Counted from the stretch's first letter, positions 49,119-61,338 are shown. The stretch is 64,000 nt of DNA from Talinum fruticosum (GCA_021018815.1 JAITYX010000042.1:945001-1009000); one strand, 5' to 3'. The notes: generated by a model not told the origin, from the letters alone. Numbers and translations: made by a program.

Positions 49119-50203
49119 CCATCACCTAATTTTTCTAGGCTTGGGGGCCATTTATAGGCCTCTAAAATTAGAGTGCTTGAAGTAGTATTTCTCTCACTTT
49201 TAGGCTCCAACAAAAGTAGGCAAAAAGCCCATTTTAGCTTGAAAAGGGTTTCCCTTGCAATTCCACTAGTTTATACTTTTGGCTTTCTTGACCACCCTAT
49301 TTCCTTGTAAAAGAGGGTCTAAAGGCTCAAATTGACTCTCCATTTGCCACTTGTTTCAAACTTCCTAATATTGTTTGCACCAATGTGATTAGTTTGTGCA
49401 TGTAGGCTTTTGAGTGAGCTATATACATGCTACAAGTATGCTATTTATCGTTTTTAGTGTAGCCATAAATGAATCTAGAGTTTAGGTTTGAAGAAAGAAA
49501 GCGCTCCGACTGTTTTATATTAATTTAAGATAATTTTATTTTATTTATTATGAACCTTTGAGAATAATAAACTTAATTTATGACTCCGTTTATTATAGGC
49601 TCTAACTTTGCCCACGATTCGAAATAATAAAAGTTCACCTTTTTCAGTCGTAGCTTCAATGGCCGATTTCTAAACTATAACACCGTTGACAATATCTTTT
49701 CAATTTCTAAGATTTTTCCTCAATAATATTATATATCTCACATTGCCACACAATTGTTATTATAGCCGTCTCTTGAAATCAATCTCTTTAATAGATAAAA
49801 TACTTTAGTAAATATTGTTAGAGTATAAAATACTTTAGTAAATATTGTTATAGTATTTATATTTGACTCTCGTAAAAGTGAAACCCACGTTGAAAATCAT
49901 TATCGTTGCATAAAACAATAAAGTTAAGAAATTATTTTCTCCTTTTATTAATTTTTTTTTGGGGTGGTGGGATTTATCTCTTCTGTAGTAGTTGTGGGTT
50001 ACCGACGGCAACTGGTGGCTCCAACTGAGTGAGCAATTGAGGATGATGGGCATTTATTAATAAAAGATAGGGGGAATGTTTTGAAGTTTTCCCATCAAAA
50101 GAATAGTAGTAGTAGTAAAAGCAGTACTTGGAGATCGAACAGAAGCTCTTAAATCAATGGAATTGAAGCCATTAAATTAAATGTATACAGCTCGAGCGAG
50201 CAG

Positions 50204-50206
<3 letters not shown>

Positions 50207-50245
<39 letters not shown>
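50207..50245. repeat. GA microsatellite
   Basis: About 19 units. A short run of AGTATC hexamers lies nearby at about 50347-50371. Confidence 0.93.
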
Positions 50246-50249
<4 letters not shown>

Positions 50250-50462
50250 ATGAAGCTAATTGAGCCATTAAATGTTAAAGGAATGTTGGGAGGGCTGGCA
50301 ATGGACCCAAAATTGGCTGTCAAGGGGCACTGAGCATGAACAGTAACAGTATCAGTATCAGTATCAGTATGCACTTCTAATCTAAACACAACTCCTCTTA
50401 TAACTCAAAATATTAAGTTGGTCATTTACTTTCCAATCACTCTCCATCTCTTTCTAGCTAGC

Positions 50463-50658
50463 TGCCAATATAAGCGCTTATCATCACCCACATTAATAAA
50501 AACTAACCTACTTTAAATGGCACTCTATCTGTTTAACAAAAATTGTCGTTGTCCAAAGAGCTAATTGTCAATATAAACGCTCATTATCATGACCCGCATT
50601 AATTAAAAACTAACCTACTTTAAATAGTACTCTATCTGTTTAACAATATTTGTTGTTT
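50463..50658. repeat. Diverged duplication, period about 103 bp
   Basis: Copies at 50463-50551 and 50566-50658 share AAAAACTAACCTACTTTAAA and CTCTATCTGTTTAACAA, with scattered differences. Confidence 0.8.
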
Positions 50659-51187
50659 TTAAGTTGTGCCTATGAAAGAATATCAGCGAAACACAACATT
50701 CATGACATAATTTGTGTTAAAAGCCTAAGTCGTCCCACGGTTTCATCATAAATGAAGTCAATGAAGGAATTAGAGGAAAAAAAAACCATTAAAAAGCATA
50801 AAATTGGTAAAATAGTCATTATTATTAGTATCGTACATATTGTGAAATGTGTGATTATATTATAAAATTTATCATGGGTATTTATTAAGATAATTTCATG
50901 ACTATTTTAAGGGTTTTGAGTTGGAAGTACATTGGTGTGGGTGAGTATTTTTTCTGGGAAACAGGATGTATAAAAAATTTTATGCAATTTTACTTGAGTG
51001 TGTTGTTTGGAGTAACAAGAATAAAGTTTCTATTATTATTGGCATATGAAAATAAGAAGGGCCTTGAATAAAAAGAGAAGTTTATATAGGCCACTGTTAA
51101 GTCGGGCTGGAGCTGAAATTGAGTGACTACCCCGAAAAGCATTACTTATGGGCCCTCTAAGCCCGAAGAGACGACTGTGTGAAGTCA

Positions 51188-51260
51188 CACGCTCGGTGGG
51201 ACTCAAACCCACAATCCTCTGATTAGAAGTCAGATGCCTTATCCATTAGGCCACGAGCGC
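51188..51260 (-). tRNA. tRNA-Arg (anticodon UCU)
   Basis: Cloverleaf of 73 nt on the minus strand. The acceptor GCGCTCG pairs with CGAGCGT (one G:U at the end), discriminator G. The D stem is GCCT/AGGC, the anticodon stem TCTGA/TCAGA with loop CTTCTAA (anticodon TCT), and the T stem GTGGG/CCCAC with loop TTTGAGT. No intron. Decodes AGA. No clear T run follows closely downstream on the minus strand. Confidence 0.95.
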
Positions 51261-51516
51261 CATTATGGAGGTATATTCTTACATATACATAAACATTTAA
51301 TATATTTTGGTAATTTGCAACCAATCGGATTTGGGATTTTGAAAATAGGATTGAACTTCATTGAATTTGAATGGAGTAGAGCAAGTGTATGTAGTAAAGT
51401 ATACTACTAAAAACTAGATGCATCATAGCATGATGCTGTGTACACGATTGCCTGCCATGACATGTACTACAAGGAAATTTCCCCAAAAAACAAGAGTAAT
51501 AAAAGGGTGCAGCTTT

Positions 51517-53736
51517 CTAGTGGCGAGAGCAAATGAGGGTGCATAACTCCTCCAACCTAGCTTCTGAGATGTCTGTGAATGGCAATATCCGGAAGTTATC
51601 ACTTTCCAAGCACATCAATGCTGGCTGTCCCCCGCTCTCTGTTGTCTGAAACATTACAATCACACACCAATGTAGTTGTATATCAGTCATCAGTAACTGA
51701 CAAGGGAGGAACTGACTAGTACTATATCAGCTACTTCATTCAATTGAGCTTTCGCGATGATTTTCGAGATATTACTAGGAATTGAAATCTCATGAACAAT
51801 AAATACCTTACAGGACGGTGCTTTGTTTTCACATATCCACTTTCTGGTAGGAACACAGTCAATGTAGTGGCACCAGGTGCAGTATTTGTTCACATTTACG
51901 CCATGGACGACTGCCACAACAAGACCACCTACCCTGCATTTTGGAATGCCACATTTTTCTTTTCTTAAGGGTCTGATTCATTTAGCAAATAACAGATGAG
52001 GAATGCACAAAGGGTATATGAGTTCTTGAGTAACTGTTGAAGCAAAGGAAGTAGAAAAGATGCTTACATAAGGCCAAACAATACAATACTAACAATCCTC
52101 AAAACTGGTCTGTCCAATTTCTGCTTGACTGTCACAGATGTTTTACCACCATAGTCAAAAAGACCTTTGTGTAAAGCCGGCTTCCTGAGGTGTGGGGAGA
52201 AAAACAGCACAAAACCAAGCAGAAATCCAGAGACAAATCCTCCAACGTTTGAGAAGTTGTCAAGGTATGGGAGCAACCCAACTAAAGAATTAATTATCAA
52301 AACCAACAATAGACCTGCCACTGCTAGAAACTGCACATCAAATACGAAGAATACTAACAGTATAAGTAAATTAGCTAGACATCAACTGAAAGGACTAAGG
52401 AGTGAAGCTCAAGGGGGACCTTTTCTGTGTATAATTTCCAGTCTCGGATAAGCCCAGAAACTGAAGCCCCAGTCAAGCCAAAGAGAGCTGCAGAAGAGCA
52501 GACTGCTGGGTTATCTTGGACAAAAAGTGCAGCCATCAAACCACCGCTAAAGGCAGACAGAAGATAGATGATTCCAGTCCTTACTGCAGACAAGGAGCAA
52601 GGGAAGAATTCATACTAGTTCCAAAACAATAAGGGGAAAACTAGCTTTGAGATAGAAGCTTTACATGGGCCGAATTTCTGTTCTAGATTAATGCCAATGA
52701 ATATGACACAGGAAAGGTTGATGATTAGGTGAAAGGCACCAGCATGCAGCAAAAGGGAGGTTAAGATTCGCCACACTGCCAGATGGTTTGTCAAGAACAT
52801 CCTCCGGAGAGCTCCCATATGATCCAGCCTGCAGTCATAAGATTCGTCATCACAAGCCATCTAGGAGATACACAGCATCCCTGAAAACCCCCTTTCTACT
52901 CCTGAATCCTGATCATGTTGTGTAGTTCTCTTCGATATTCTCACCCTTCTTGAATATGGGATTTGTCAATCTTCTTCTTGGTGTTTTTTTTTTTGGGTTT
53001 GGGGTGGGGAGGACAAAAGGAAATGAGCATTCTGCTACTAGCAGACACAAGGGGCTTCAAAAGAGCATTATTTTTCGCTTTGTATCGGTAATTCAGCCCG
53101 TGTTTACAGCAAACAGATACACCAATGCTCATGAACCAAAATGCGGAGAAAAACAGGAAACAGAATAAGCCCATAAGCTATTTTGACATCGTGATCTCAA
53201 ATAAATGACAGATAATTTGCAAACCTATTACACAAGAACCGCAGTATAATAGTTCAACTATATGAACAATAAAAATAAAATCAGGAAAAAGACGATGAGA
53301 GGGAGTAGCTCACACAGAAGAGGAAGGCCCGAGAAGAGGGTTCTCAGCAAGAGGCTGAAAGAAAACCAAAGTGCAGTCCCCGTGAGATTTGGTCCAGCAA
53401 TTGTTGACGATCATAGTGCAGAAGAAGGCCACAAGATGAACAAACACGAAGAGAGAGATAACCCAAGTAGTCTCCCTGTTTTTCGATATCGACCCGAAGA
53501 ATGGTATCCTCTGCTCTTCCCCTGCCTCATCGACGCCCTTATCAGCCGAGATGACTGGAAGCTCCTGCGAGGTCTTGATATCAATCCCAATTTGCTCATT
53601 TTGGGGGACTCCATGGCTTTTTTCTGGGTTAATTTCTAGTGGGTATCAAGACCTCAGCAGATTTCAGGGTTTTTCAGAAGAACTTACCAGTTGAGGGATT
53701 GGGGGAATGAATCAAAAAGCGTGTTGAAGACGGCAT
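51517..53736 (-). CDS. RBL8: Rhomboid-like protein with lost catalytic residues (RBL8/KOMPEITO type)
   Basis: Polytopic membrane protein of the rhomboid family. Seven minus-strand exons: 53736-53688, 53623-53314, 52828-52665, 52583-52420, 52330-52068, 51933-51807 and 51645-51517. All have GT-AG borders, phases agree, and the 401-residue protein has no frameshift; exon 2 could instead start at 53635 in frame. After a polar N-terminus come a first membrane segment (TTWVISLFVFVHLVAFFCTM), the family loop FFQPLAENPLLGPSS, LHAGAFHLIINLSCVIFIGI and LRTGIIYLLSAFSGG. The nucleophile motif, GASGALFG in plant rhomboids, reads CSSAALFG here (Ser205 kept, both glycines lost). The catalytic His motif DNFAHIGGF reads DNFSNVGGF (Asn257). 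It is therefore predicted to be a pseudoprotease. The Cys-rich end (YCTWCHYIDCVPTRKWIC) is typical of plant RBLs. In Arabidopsis KOM affects pollen exine. From memory RBL8 is listed as inactive there too. Confidence 0.88.
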
Positions 53737-53904
53737 TTCTACTGAATCAAAAATCTTGATGGGTGAATGAAGAGAGAGAGAGGGTGGATATTTGCTAGGG
53801 CTTTCTCATCGATTCTGAGAAGAAATTCCAGGGAGAAAGACTGTGAATCTTTAGCTCATTTGAGTATATATGGGCAGTGGGTTTGGAGTCCAAAGTCGGT
53901 TCCC

Positions 53905-54185
53905 CAGATAGAGGGAGAATATGGCGGGAAATGCAGTTACAGTTCTGGGTTTGTACAGCTGGCAAATGACCTCAAACAAAGAGCTGGGCTTATGGCTTCT
54001 CATGATCGGCCTTAATGGGCCCAAACCCACTTTCTCTCCCCTCTCTAAAATTGAAATCCTAATCAAATAAAAAAAATGATAAAAACACCTGGAAACAGAG
54101 TATTTGGAGAATATAATTTCATACTTGAATATTTTTAATTTATAGGCAACAACCACGTGGTTCCTCTCTGCATATCCATTAATTT
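53905..54185. promoter_or_regulatory. Upstream region of the rhomboid gene; copy A of a flanking direct repeat
   Basis: Lies 170-450 bp upstream of the rhomboid start codon. It contains TGGCGGGAAA (53932-53941, an E2F-like site) and AATGGGCCCAAAC (about 54014-54026, a site II/TCP-type TGGGCC element), both common in promoters of dividing-cell and housekeeping genes. The block recurs, diverged, at 57340-57640. It also lies upstream of the FAB1-type fragment on the other strand, so it could act in both directions. Confidence 0.6.
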
Positions 54186-54615
54186 TCAATGTCTTCCTTA
54201 ATCAAAATACCAAAGGTTCCACAATTTCTGGGCTGAGCCTGTGCTTTCTTTCCTTAATCAAAAAGTAAGTAATTTTAAGATTTATGGGTTTTTTTCCCCT
54301 TGCGGTTGAGCATGCTTGACCTCCCAAATTTTAAATTGCTTTAGTTTTCAAGAAATATTAATGCGACTTATTTCTTGTGTCTTACTGTAAATCTACTGTT
54401 TGAGGTTTAAGCTGATGATCCTGGGAAATTTATGATATATGCTTGATTATTTATTCCATATGTTGCCAGTCTATATTTGTAATTGTCGACCTTTCTATTT
54501 CTGATTTATTTGAATGCCTCTGCAGAATTTGTTTTGCTTTTCAAGTTGATTTCAATTCTATGCATCTTAAATAGGCAATTTCTTGGATGATTTGATTGAC
54601 TGCTATGATTTACAG

Positions 54616-57181
54616 GAAGTAATGTCATCTCGGGCATATGATGATGCTGACATCTCAAGCAATGACGAGCCTTTCGATGAAGCAAATGAGCCATGTCGTA
54701 CATTTTATGATGAAGATATGATTTGGGTTCCACCTGACGCTGCAAATATTAACAATAACACTGATCATAGTTTGACCACCTGGGATAATGATGATGATGA
54801 CTGTGTGGATGGTGTTTCTGTTAGCTACAACTTTGAGGAGGGAAAACAAAGGGCATTGGAAGCGGTCATGGATGGAAGATTCAAGAATTTGGTGAGCCAG
54901 CTACTTGAAAAAGTGGGTGCGGACAACTTTGATGGGCAGGGAGGACGCTGGGTCGATATTGTTACACTGTTGGCATGGCAGGCGGCATTATTTATAAAAC
55001 CTGATGCTATCGAAGCTAAAGACATGGATCCTGCTCGTTATGTGAAGATCAAGTGCATTGCTACTGGATCGCCTACAGAAAGGTACAGCCATTAAATGTA
55101 ATGTTATTTCAGTGATCTTGTGAATACTTTGGTGATTATTATGGATTAGAAATCATCTTGTATTGATATGTATGTTATTTCAGTCAATTGATTAAAGGTT
55201 TAGTCTTCAAAAAGCACGCTGCCCACAAACATATGGTTGTCAAGCACAAGAACCCTCGATTGTTGCTGATAAAAGGGTTGCTGGATCAGTCATCCAGTTC
55301 ATCAGGGTTATCTTCGTTTAATTCAATGACGATATCCCAGGTATTATTTGGATTAATGGAGAGCCTATGGATCCTTGTTTTACGTTCGTTCTATTACTCA
55401 GCATTTTGTTTGTTTCTGACATGCACGTTTCCTGAATAGGACCGAGACAATTTGGAAGTTCTTTTGGAGAATTTCAGATATTGTCATCCAAATGTTATCT
55501 TAATGGAGAAATCTACTTCTCATGATGTAGTGGATTGGATTGTTAAATCAGGAGTAACCCTGGTTCTTGATATGAAGCTTCATCGCTGGGAAAGAGTTGC
55601 ACGTTGCACTAGCTCACCCATCTTGTCCTCTACCACCATGTTCAGCCAGGAGATGGGCCTTTGTGATTCAGTATATTTTGAGAAGTTTGTAGAGGATCAT
55701 GCAATTGTTGGCGAAGGTGAAAAGAAGCCATCGAAGACTCTGATGTTTCTGGAAGGATGTCCTAAGCACTTAGGATGTACTGTAAGTCTATCATTGCTAT
55801 TCTATGTTCAGATATTGCTGTGGAAGTTTATCAGTTCCTGAACCTTATAATAGTAGTATGTCAAATATTTTCTGATCATTTTTCACATGGAACAGATTCT
55901 GCTGAAAGGATCGCACACTGAAAAATTGAAGATCATCAAGTGTGTTGTACAGTGTGCTGTTGTGATGGCTTATCATTTCATTGTAGAAACTTCCTTTCTT
56001 GTAAATCAGAAAGCAATGTTCTCCACTTTTTCCCATGGCACAGAAGCTGGCATCTCACCTTCTCAAGAAGCAGTACCCGAGGGGAGCAGTACAGAGGTAA
56101 AGGGAGTCTCAAAGAGGAGCCACTTCATCATAATCATTCACAGCCCCTGTCCAGTTTCTCTGAAGCTAAAGCTGTCGATTATAAGGAAGACATTAGCAGT
56201 GTGCTGGATTCTGAGAGTATCTTGGTTTGGGTGTCTGCTCAAAATGCGTCAAAAGGGACTATTTGTGAGCAAAACCATTTTACTCACATCAAATTCTACA
56301 AGGATTTTGATGTGCCTCTACACAAGTTCTTCCTGGATAATCTCTTCAGTCAGGTCCATCAATCTGCTCTTAGATTTAAATTAATTGCTTTAATTACATA
56401 ATTTCTGGAATATTTAGTCCTACCAATGTGGTTTAGTCTGATGTCTATGTCAATTTATTGTCATTTTCCGACTCTGTAATGCTGATTTAAGTAACGAGCC
56501 TTATGCAATCTGTGGATGTGCAGTCATATTGGTGTGAGGAATGTCACGAACTTCCTGAAGCTCATTTTCACTATTATGCACATGATAGCAAGCGGCTCAC
56601 AATACAGGTCAAACGGCTTGAGAACAAGGCTGAGTTTCCTGGGAAATCTGAAGGGCGACTTTGGATGTGGAGTCGATGTGGTAAATGTAAGCCTAGCAAG
56701 AAGGTAGTTACTAAACGAGTGTTAGTAGCTACTGCTGCACATGGCTTGTCATTTGGAAAGTTTTTGGAGCTTAGCTTTTCAAGCCGTTCTTCATTTGATG
56801 AGGTACCCAGCTGTGGGCATTCCTTACAGAAAAATTTTCTCTACTTTTTCGGGTATGAATATGTAGTAACTGCAAAGACCGGATTCAATAGCAGCCCTTT
56901 CTGTCCGTGCATATTTTCCAATATCCTCTGGTCTTTGTAGCATTTCTGAAAAAACAGCATGTCTGATGCGGGTTTGGTTCCATGGTAGCTATGTTCCGGT
57001 ACTCTCCTGTTGCGAGAGATAAAGTTTATGTTCCAGCTCAGATGTCGGAGTTGAGCAGCTCAATCAACAGATCAGACTGGCTTTATCATTTAAGGAAGGT
57101 TGCCAACTGGTTCCTTCAGTGCGGATGTTGCTTTTTACTGAAATCTTCAAACATCGGAACAAAATAATATCTCAATTTGAA
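54616..57181 (+). pseudogene. Truncated FAB1-type (PIKfyve) gene fragment: chaperonin-like and Cys-rich regions only
   Basis: FAB1 is the phosphatidylinositol-3-phosphate 5-kinase of endosomes. Exons visible: 54616-55082, 55184-55340, 55440-55781, 55896-56353, 56524-56852 and 56972-57181. They encode the pre-chaperonin region (RFKNLVSQLLEKVGADNFDG; WVDIVTLLAWQAALFIKPDA), the Cpn60/TCP1-like domain (VKIKCIATGSPTESQLIKGL; HPNVILMEKSTSHDVVDWIV; GVTLVLDMKLHRWERVARCT) and the conserved Cys-rich domain (YWCEECHELPEAHFHYYAHD; RLWMWSRCGKC). They end at VAMFRYSPVARDKVYVPA and RMLLFTEIFKHRNKIISQFE. No FYVE domain or lipid kinase domain exists on either side. Exon 4 (about 56040-56090) and the last exon (about 57100-57125) each need one extra base to stay in frame. 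The last acceptor reads GCGG where GCAG is expected (56970). An in-frame ATG at 54622 could start a short protein if transcribed. Most likely a pseudogene fragment. Confidence 0.85.
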
Positions 57182-57339
57182 GTATGTGTGTGCGTGCCTC
57201 TCTGTTTGCAAGGATAAAATTGCTTACATTTAGATCCATTCCCTTCAAATCCTGCGAGAGCGGGATTTGCACTAAAAGTTGTACTTGTTATGTGTGACCC
57301 TTCATTATATATTGCATTTTGATGTCCCATCAACAAAAA

Positions 57340-57640
57340 AAGAGCCCCAATTTGGCGGGAAACGCAGTTATGGTTCTGGGTTTTCTGTTGGGCTTGTGGA
57401 TTGTTACATGGGCTTTAATGGGCCCAAACTTGGACTGGAATGCTTGAAAAGGCCTACTTCCTGTCTCTATGTAAATAAAGCCCAATCAAGTTTGATTTTT
57501 TTTTTTTTAAAAATGATAATTAGAAACAGAACATTTGGAAAATATAAATTTGATTGAAGTTTACCATAATTTTCATATTTGGATATTTTTAATAAGCATA
57601 AATGGTATCTTGAAATTTGCATTCCCATATGCCCACATCT
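57340..57640. repeat. Copy B of the direct repeat flanking the FAB1-type fragment
   Basis: Shares with 53905-54185, in the same order and orientation, GGCGGGAAAYGCAGTTA, GTTCTGGGTTT, GGGCTTRTGG, CTTTAATGGGCCCAAAC (CCTTAATG in copy A), AAATGATAA, ATTTGGARAATATAA and TTTCATAYTTGRATATTTTT. The copies differ by many substitutions and small indels. Copy B has a full E2F consensus TTTGGCGGGAAA at 57351-57362. Confidence 0.8.
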
Positions 57641-57884
57641 TTATTCCCATCAAGAGAGGAGTGAATCATGGGTGGGAATAATATTTTTTAAAAAATATCA
57701 CATTATTATGTACTGCATTATATTACTCTGATAAATATAAAATATAAATATAATCCTTTCTACTTTTCTCTTAAGGGTTATTTTAATTTTTGTGAATAAT
57801 AATTATTTATTTCTTTAATTCACTCACATTTTTAAGAACCATATGCCAAACACATTTCCACTTTCAGGAGTAACTTCCTTTTCA

Positions 57885-58362
57885 TAATTCAATGCTCACA
57901 AAATAATATTAATCCCTAATTATCAAATGCCCCCAACTGCAAGAAAGAGAATCCTTATCTAAAGTTGCAATTATAAAATTATACACTCATTATTAAATAT
58001 GTTGCTTATGTAGTATTTATTTTTTTATTTTTTCTGATAACATCCAATAAAAAAATGAATATTCAATCATATAGTCGTTTTCATCCATTTCATGGCATAT
58101 AATCTAAGGCAATAATAAACTAATTTTCACATTTAAATGCTCGTAAAATCTTTTCTACTTATCATGTGTCCCCTACTGCAAGAAACACCGTCTTTATCTA
58201 AATCGTCGTGATACGATAACAAATTACAAACCCATTAATTAATTTACTCCTAAAGTATTTGTTTCTATAGTCGTCGTTTTCTCCTCGACATCCAATGAAA
58301 AATAAGATAAAAATAATCTTAGTCATTTTCATCTATTTCATGCCATATAGTCTAAGGCAGAA
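57885..58362. repeat. Diverged tandem duplication, period about 248 bp
   Basis: Copies share ACTGCAAGAAA, CTTTATCTAAA (CCTTATCTAAA in the first), ATCCAATRAAAAA, TTTTCATCYATTTCATG and TCTAAGGCA in the same order. Confidence 0.7.
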
Positions 58363-61270
58363 AAGCAATCAACTTGGGTGTAAAAATATGTATTTCAATC
58401 AAAATCAAGGGTACATCATCCAATCTATCCAGTGGTTAATGTCAAATATAAGGATATAAATCCAAATTCCCAAGTCCAATCAGATAAGGGGATTGGGAAG
58501 AATTGACCAAATGGGTGGATATTATTTCCTTCTTTCCCATTTCAAAAATTTAATATTATTTTTTTTTATCATCATAATATTATAATAATAATAATAATTT
58601 TATTATTATTTATTATTATTATATTTTTTTAATAAAAAAATTAGTGGATTGGATGGCATGCCAATTATCAAGGGTACATGTCAATTTGGGTAGGCAGAAC
58701 CCATAAAGGTTGTGACTTTTAGATGTAATATGATATTTCAAATCAAAACAAGAATCACTTTACATTTTATTTTCTTCTTTTCTGCTCCTTCTCCTTTGTT
58801 TATTTTCTCCTTTTTTTCCCAAAAAAATGTATTTTGATGTATTCTTCAGCAGCAATATTGATTCTCGAGAATTTATGTCGTATATAATGATCAAAATTTA
58901 AAGTATGATGATAACCCGTCAAAAAACAAAGGGGAGTTCAATGTCGGTGTACCTTAGAAATTAGTCCCTACCAGACAATATAATCTTCCGAAATTCAATT
59001 AACTTTCTCTTTTTCCTTTTATTTTTTTGCCTTTCTTTTCAGAATTTAATTCAAACTCCAAGGATTAAAAGGGAAGGCAGTGAGAGGCTTAAATTGTTTG
59101 AAAGGGACAAGAAGCAGAAAGCATACACACAGAGAGGCATGAGTGAATGAATGAATGAATGAATGAATGAAGAAGCCGGCATTTTATATATATTGTGGCC
59201 TCAGAAAGTGACTTTAATTTTTTTTAATTTCTATTTTCAAAGGAATTTATTATTACAAATTGGACCAACCATATATTAATATTACCAATCCTACTTTATT
59301 TATTTGCACTCCATTTTTCGTGGCTAACCAATCCCATTTTACCACTTGTGTCTGTCTCGTACATGACATGAAATTACACCATCAAGTATTTCATTTGTGG
59401 GGAAATTACATTGTATTAGCCATCAAAAGAGCTGGAAAATCATGAATATTCTAGAGATAAAAGTGAGTTGATTTATGTCCCTACACATATTTGAAATATA
59501 TTATGGTGTTACAGCCGTACGCGTTTTAGAATTCGGATTGTATATACGCTCTTGTTACTGTTTGATAAATCTTTTGAAATATATTCTCAATGTCTATAAT
59601 ACGAGTCTCTAACAAGGTGATTCACAAATCTTGTGTAACCTTTTCATCTAAGAATTTATCTCGTTACAATAGTATAAATTTAAATAATTGATATCTGTTA
59701 CAAACTTTTCTAACGATAAATTTTTAACTCAACTCCATACACACATAACGATGTATAAAAAATAATTAAATCGGTCCATAAATGAGATATATTATGATCG
59801 ATTATACTAGTGAATTTTGGTAAAGTCAAATTATCGCACTAATCAATAAATCTATAAATATATGGAAGTGTCAAAATCATACATCTTAAGTATATCCATT
59901 ATATGATTGTATTATTGACTAGAATTTTGCTTTCTAAGGTCATTTTTTCAGTTCCACTTTATCCGAAAAATAAAGTTGTTCCTTTCCTTTCCTCCTCTTT
60001 AAACCTTAATTCTATATTCATTATTTTTTTTAAATTTTTTAGATTGTTGGTGCTACTAATGGCATAGTTATACCAGGTGATTAGCCCCTTTTAGTTCAAT
60101 CATTAAGATTTAAATGTATTATTATTTTCTTTCTAAATATTTTTCTCTCATTTTATGAGGGTGTGAGTTTCTCTCCTCACGGTAGTTTGAGTTTATTTTC
60201 TTTTTATAAGAGTTATGTTCTCTCTCCTTCTTGTAAGAGTCTTGTTTCTTGCCATTGTGCAGATTATTTCTATTGCCAATACGTGCAAATTTTATTAAAG
60301 TTTTTGATTCGATAGGAGCGTATATTTTGTTATATTTTATCAATTATTGATTTTATCCGAGAATGATTCAACAATGGAATTTCATATGGCTTGATCAAAG
60401 TGATATTTCCTTAAAATTGGATTTATTATATCACACATAAGTTCATTCTATAAAATTATACAATAACTCCCGGTTTTCGAGAAAGACAAATTGAAGTTGA
60501 AGAACAAAGTTTGTGTCCGACTTGATTCTGCAAGTATATATAACCGAACAAGAGTATATTTATCATTGATCTTGTCAATATAAAGTTTTGTTTTGTTATT
60601 TCAAATTTATTTTTGTAAAAATTATTTTTTATAAATGTCATATATGACTTTTTATTAATAAAATTTCTTATTCTCTATATATATATATATATAAAAGTTG
60701 TTCAACAATTCCAATCGCACCCAAGGAAAAAAAAAAATTCACACACAAAGCAATGCCAATTATTATACTATGCATTAAATTGTATTATCCTAATTATATG
60801 TAATCTTCCTTCCTGCATCGATCATCACGTGATATCATGCATGTTGTATTTGTTTAATGTTGCATACATAAATAGATTGGCGGAAACATAATTATTATTA
60901 TAAGCAGAAAAATACGTGGGATGAAATCCTGAATTTCTTTGTTTAATGAAATGATAAGAAAGAAAAACGCATGGTTAATGAGATGACAAGAAAGAAAATC
61001 GCATGCGAATATGAAAAATTTAAGTTCATCGTTGAAGATTTAGGAATATATTTATGTATTATAACATGTCATTTTACGCGAATGTTCTTAAAACGTAAAT
61101 GCAGCAAATGTTTCTCTTTACAGTGAACAATAATTAATATGGATACTTGTTGAGATTTAAACTTAAGATATCTTGTTTAAAAAGACTTTAAATTAATGAT
61201 TGAAAACTCACGAATAAGTAACATTAGACCTTAATAAATTTGTAAACAATTATTCATATCCTTAATCCTT

Positions 61271-61338
61271 CACTTATACATTGACGTGTATATTTATCTT
61301 TTAAAAATTACTTATACACATTGACGTGTATATTTATC
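61271..61338. repeat. Short tandem duplication, period about 38 bp
   Basis: ATTGACGTGTATATTTATC occurs twice, each after ACTTATAC. Confidence 0.8.

Larger units (their letters stand above)
40230..51187. other. About 11 kb of gene-poor, AT-rich DNA
   Basis: The first kilobase is promoter of the BPS1-like gene. The rest has only short unsupported ORFs, microsatellites and local tandem duplications. A CT-rich zone at about 43600-43830 and a poly-T at 44760-44776 were inspected; no protein homology or RNA gene was recognised. Confidence 0.45.

Noticed and set aside
40230..51187. MicroRNA precursor in the gene-poor region
   Set aside because: I scanned by eye for common conserved miRNA sequences and found none; novel hairpins cannot be judged without folding and small RNA data.
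54583..57181. A complete functional FAB1 lipid kinase
   Set aside because: FYVE and kinase domains are absent, one acceptor is lost and two frames are broken.
53905..57640. An LTR retrotransposon with captured FAB1 sequence
   Set aside because: The direct repeats lack TG...CA ends, no primer binding site or polypurine tract is visible, the insert keeps introns, and the repeat overlaps the rhomboid promoter.
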